Source of the DNA: Mycobacterium rhizamassiliense
GTDB lineage: Bacteria > Actinomycetota > Actinomycetes > Mycobacteriales > Mycobacteriaceae
NCBI RefSeq assembly: GCF_900157375.1
Contig: NZ_LT721901.1
Location: 2,652,315 to 2,716,314, forward strand
Direction: 5' to 3'
Length of the DNA stretch: 64,000 nucleotides
The notes under the pieces were generated by a model. The model ran no database searches. It was not told the DNA's origin and was given only the letters and a program-made list of their open reading frames with translations. Both the position numbers and the translations under genes were made by a program. Below, in pieces: positions 62,140-64,000 of the stretch (within the stretch, counting starts at the first letter, position 1; each line of letters starts with the position of its first letter).

Positions 62140-62960
62140 GAGCGCTCCAGGTAATCGGCGACCAGCGCGGAGAACTCGTCGGCGCGCTCGATCTGGGTCC
62201 AGTGTCCACATCTGCTGAATACGTGTAGGTCGGCGTTGGGCAACAGGTCCAACATCGTCACCGACACCGCCAAGGGCACGACCTGGTCTTCGCGACCGTG
62301 CACCAACAGTGTCGGGGTATTGATGGCGCGCACTTCTTCGACGGTGATGCCAAGTTCGGATCCTTTGTAGCGGGGATCGAAAAACATCGCGCGGTAGGCC
62401 TCGTAAGCGCCATCGGCGATACTGGCTTCGTAACGGATGGCCACCAACTCGTCGGTGATCAAGGACGGGTCTACGGCGAAATAGTTGCGCAGCAGGTTGC
62501 GCATCGCCTCGTGCGAAGGTTCGTAGGCGCGAAGCGCGGTCAGGCCCTCGGTCGGGGTCATGCCCACCCCGGGGGCGCCCATGAGGACCATCCGACGGAC
62601 CCGCTCAGGATGGTCGGTCGCCATCTGGAGGGCGATCCGGCCGCCGAGCGAGTTGCCGACAATCGTGGTTCGTTCGATGTTCTGAGCGTCGAGGAACGCC
62701 CAGACGTGATCGGTCCAGTTTCGTAGGGAGTACACGACGTGCTCGGGTCGCTCGGTGGCGCCGAAGCCGACGATGTCCGGTGCCAGGACGTGAAAGCGCC
62801 GGGACAGCGGTTCGATGTTGTACTGCCAGTTGGCCGTTGCCGAAACACCGGGACCCGAGCCGTGCAGCATCAGTAGGGGCTCACCGGAACCGGCGTCCAG
62901 ATAACTGGTCTTTATGCCGCCCGCATCGAGCACCTGTGGTTGCGCCACGGTGGTTGTCAT
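62136..62960 (-). CDS. Alpha/beta hydrolase, meta-cleavage product (C-C) hydrolase
   Basis: A 274-residue alpha/beta hydrolase of the BphD/MhpC/HsaD type. Catalytic Ser104 is in GNSLGGRIAL, Asp in HGREDQVVPL, and His in RCGHWTQIERA; the oxyanion start is LMLHGSGPGVSATANW. It cleaves the C-C bond of the ring-fission product, releasing 2-hydroxypenta-2,4-dienoate and an acid. ATG 62960 overlaps the extradiol dioxygenase stop by four bases. Confidence 0.92.
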   Translation of the reverse strand: MTTTVAQPQVLDAGGIKTSYLDAGSGEPLLMLHGSGPGVSATANWQYNIEPLSRRFHVLAPDIVGFGATERPEHVVYSLRNWTDHVWAFLDAQNIERTTIVGNSLGGRIALQMATDHPERVRRMVLMGAPGVGMTPTEGLTALRAYEPSHEAMRNLLRNYFAVDPSLITDELVAIRYEASIADGAYEAYRAMFFDPRYKGSELGITVEEVRAINTPTLLVHGREDQVVPLAVSVTMLDLLPNADLHVFSRCGHWTQIERADEFSALVADYLERS

Positions 62961-64000
62961 CCCTGGTTTCCTTCCTTGAAGACGCCGAAGCACTTGTTGG
63001 AGTTGAAGACGTCGGTGGCAACGAAGTCCGACCATGCGAGCTCGAGTCCGAGTTCAGCAACGGCGCCGGTCATGCAGAACCAGTTGAGGAGTTCCTGCTG
63101 ACCCGACTCGATGAGGTCCTGGGCCGAGGTGGACTGCCACTTGGCGTAGTCGCCGTTCTTCAACAGTTCGTAGAGCCGCAGATCCGCGTCGGTGTCCGGC
63201 GTGATGTGCCAGTTCTTGTCGACCAGGAACGCGTGCGACCAACTCGACGAAGCGACCAGTGCGACACGCAGATTGGTGCCGGCGAACGACTGGGCCACCG
63301 CGCGGCCCAGCGCGAAGCAGCGCGCCGGCGAGGGGCCGACCGGATCGGTGCGCTCTTTCCTGATGTCGGCGAACCGGACCAGCCCGCCGCGCCGTGCTAT
63401 CACGTGCGGGCCGTAACAGTTAACCGTGATCGGGATCAGGGGGTAGGGGAATGTCGCGCCGGCATTGGGATAGTCGAGGAACAGCTGAGTGTTGATGATG
63501 GCGTGCGGGAAGGCTGAATCCTTGCGCTTCTCATAGGAATAGGCCATGTCGAAGCCGCGTTCGATGAGGCTTGTGGTGAGCTGACGAGCGTTTTCGGGGG
63601 CGCCGTGCAGGGTGATGGTGGTGTCATTCGGCAGGCCCCAGGCATTAGGGCTGCCGCGCTCGGTCATGAGCTCAAACGGTTCGGCCTCCACGTCGCCGTA
63701 GGCCAGCACGCAGAACGGGGGAATGATCTCCTCGCGAAAGTTCTCGTACTGGTCATCACCCCAAACCACCACGACATCCGGGTTGAACTCATCGAGCGCG
63801 TTCCGGCAGCGAGCCAGGTTCTCCACCAACAACTTCCGATGATGCGCTGCGGCCGCCACGCCCTGATCATTGCCCCATTCGTCCCGCATCGCTGCCGGCC
63901 AGTTCGCGGGATCCTTTTCCGCCGCCGGGATGTCGGGATCGGTCAGGGTCCAGCGCAGCAGGCTGGCCATGTGTTCATCCGTGCCCGCCAGCAGCGGATA
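62957..64000 (-). CDS. LigB-type (class III) extradiol dioxygenase, 5' end beyond window
   Basis: At least 347 residues; the frame continues past the right edge (the residues before the first in-window ATG read YPLLAGTDEH), so the true start is outside. The protein has the LigB superfamily layout with VVVVWGDDQYENFREEIIPP and VALVASSSWSHAFL. It should cleave a catechol next to its hydroxyls using a non-haem metal. Where other family members carry a metal-binding His (DHxxxF), this sequence reads DDQYENF, a Gln. It is the most upstream visible gene of the operon. Confidence 0.85.
   Translation of the reverse strand, partial: YPLLAGTDEHMASLLRWTLTDPDIPAAEKDPANWPAAMRDEWGNDQGVAAAAHHRKLLVENLARCRNALDEFNPDVVVVWGDDQYENFREEIIPPFCVLAYGDVEAEPFELMTERGSPNAWGLPNDTTITLHGAPENARQLTTSLIERGFDMAYSYEKRKDSAFPHAIINTQLFLDYPNAGATFPYPLIPITVNCYGPHVIARRGGLVRFADIRKERTDPVGPSPARCFALGRAVAQSFAGTNLRVALVASSSWSHAFLVDKNWHITPDTDADLRLYELLKNGDYAKWQSTSAQDLIESGQQELLNWFCMTGAVAELGLELAWSDFVATDVFNSNKCFGVFKEGNQG

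Noticed and set aside
1..64000. tRNA or rRNA genes, CRISPR arrays, prophage genes
   Set aside because: None seen by eye: no cloverleaf-like CCA ends, no regularly spaced repeats, no phage structural genes.

Overview
The window is high-G+C actinobacterial DNA and almost certainly comes from a non-tuberculous Mycobacterium. It carries a complete mce lipid-import operon with mycobacterial accessory genes, GTG starts and 4-base start/stop overlaps, mycobacterial-type P450/3Fe-4S ferredoxin sets, an IS110-family element, and many beta-oxidation genes. I cannot name the species.

Layout. 1-1767: three small conserved-looking hypothetical genes, one running off the left edge. About 1768-3420: decayed sequence without a convincing intact gene. 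3582-15465: a mce operon (yrbE A and B, mceA to mceF, two Mce-associated membrane proteins, a DUF732-type secreted protein and a CAP-domain secreted protein). This order matches the M. tuberculosis mce3 locus including its downstream genes. 16230-18480: a 3Fe-4S ferredoxin and a divergent response regulator/sensor kinase pair. 18640-19872: an IS110-family transposase whose non-coding end abuts a P450 gene. 20234-22790: that P450, followed by remains of an alcohol dehydrogenase/aldehyde dehydrogenase chimera and of an acyl-CoA synthetase. 22930-27115: an unassigned three-gene block facing a PucR-type regulator. 27468-36786: a second P450, a second ferredoxin, three paralogous GAF-LuxR regulators, a MenB-like crotonase, an NDMA-type alcohol dehydrogenase and an aldehyde dehydrogenase. 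37186-37918: a broken membrane-protein gene.

37991-54385: two leftward catabolic operons around a rightward GntR/FadR-type regulator. The first encodes three crotonases, an LLM-class flavin oxidoreductase, two SDRs, an HMG-CoA-lyase-like protein, a CoA-transferase, a thiolase and two acyl-CoA dehydrogenases. The second encodes two AMP-forming acyl-CoA synthetases and a third acyl-CoA dehydrogenase. 54456-64000: a long leftward operon with a complete aromatic meta-cleavage route: Rieske dioxygenase alpha and beta subunits, diol dehydrogenase, LigB-type extradiol dioxygenase (cut by the right edge), C-C hydrolase, hydratase, acylating acetaldehyde dehydrogenase and 4-hydroxy-2-oxovalerate aldolase, plus a SnoaL-like protein, a quinone-reductase-like protein and a crotonase.

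Working model (inference): the Mce system imports a hydrophobic, probably ring-containing lipid or terpenoid. P450s and dehydrogenases oxidise it, acyl-CoA synthetases activate it, beta-oxidation shortens it, and the meta-cleavage module opens an aromatic ring. A shared palindrome (core TGGTCAGACCA) recurs at five intergenic positions, including in front of the GntR gene, and suggests one GntR regulon covering most of 30-54 kb. This unnamed regulon with its catabolic island is the most interesting candidate system here.
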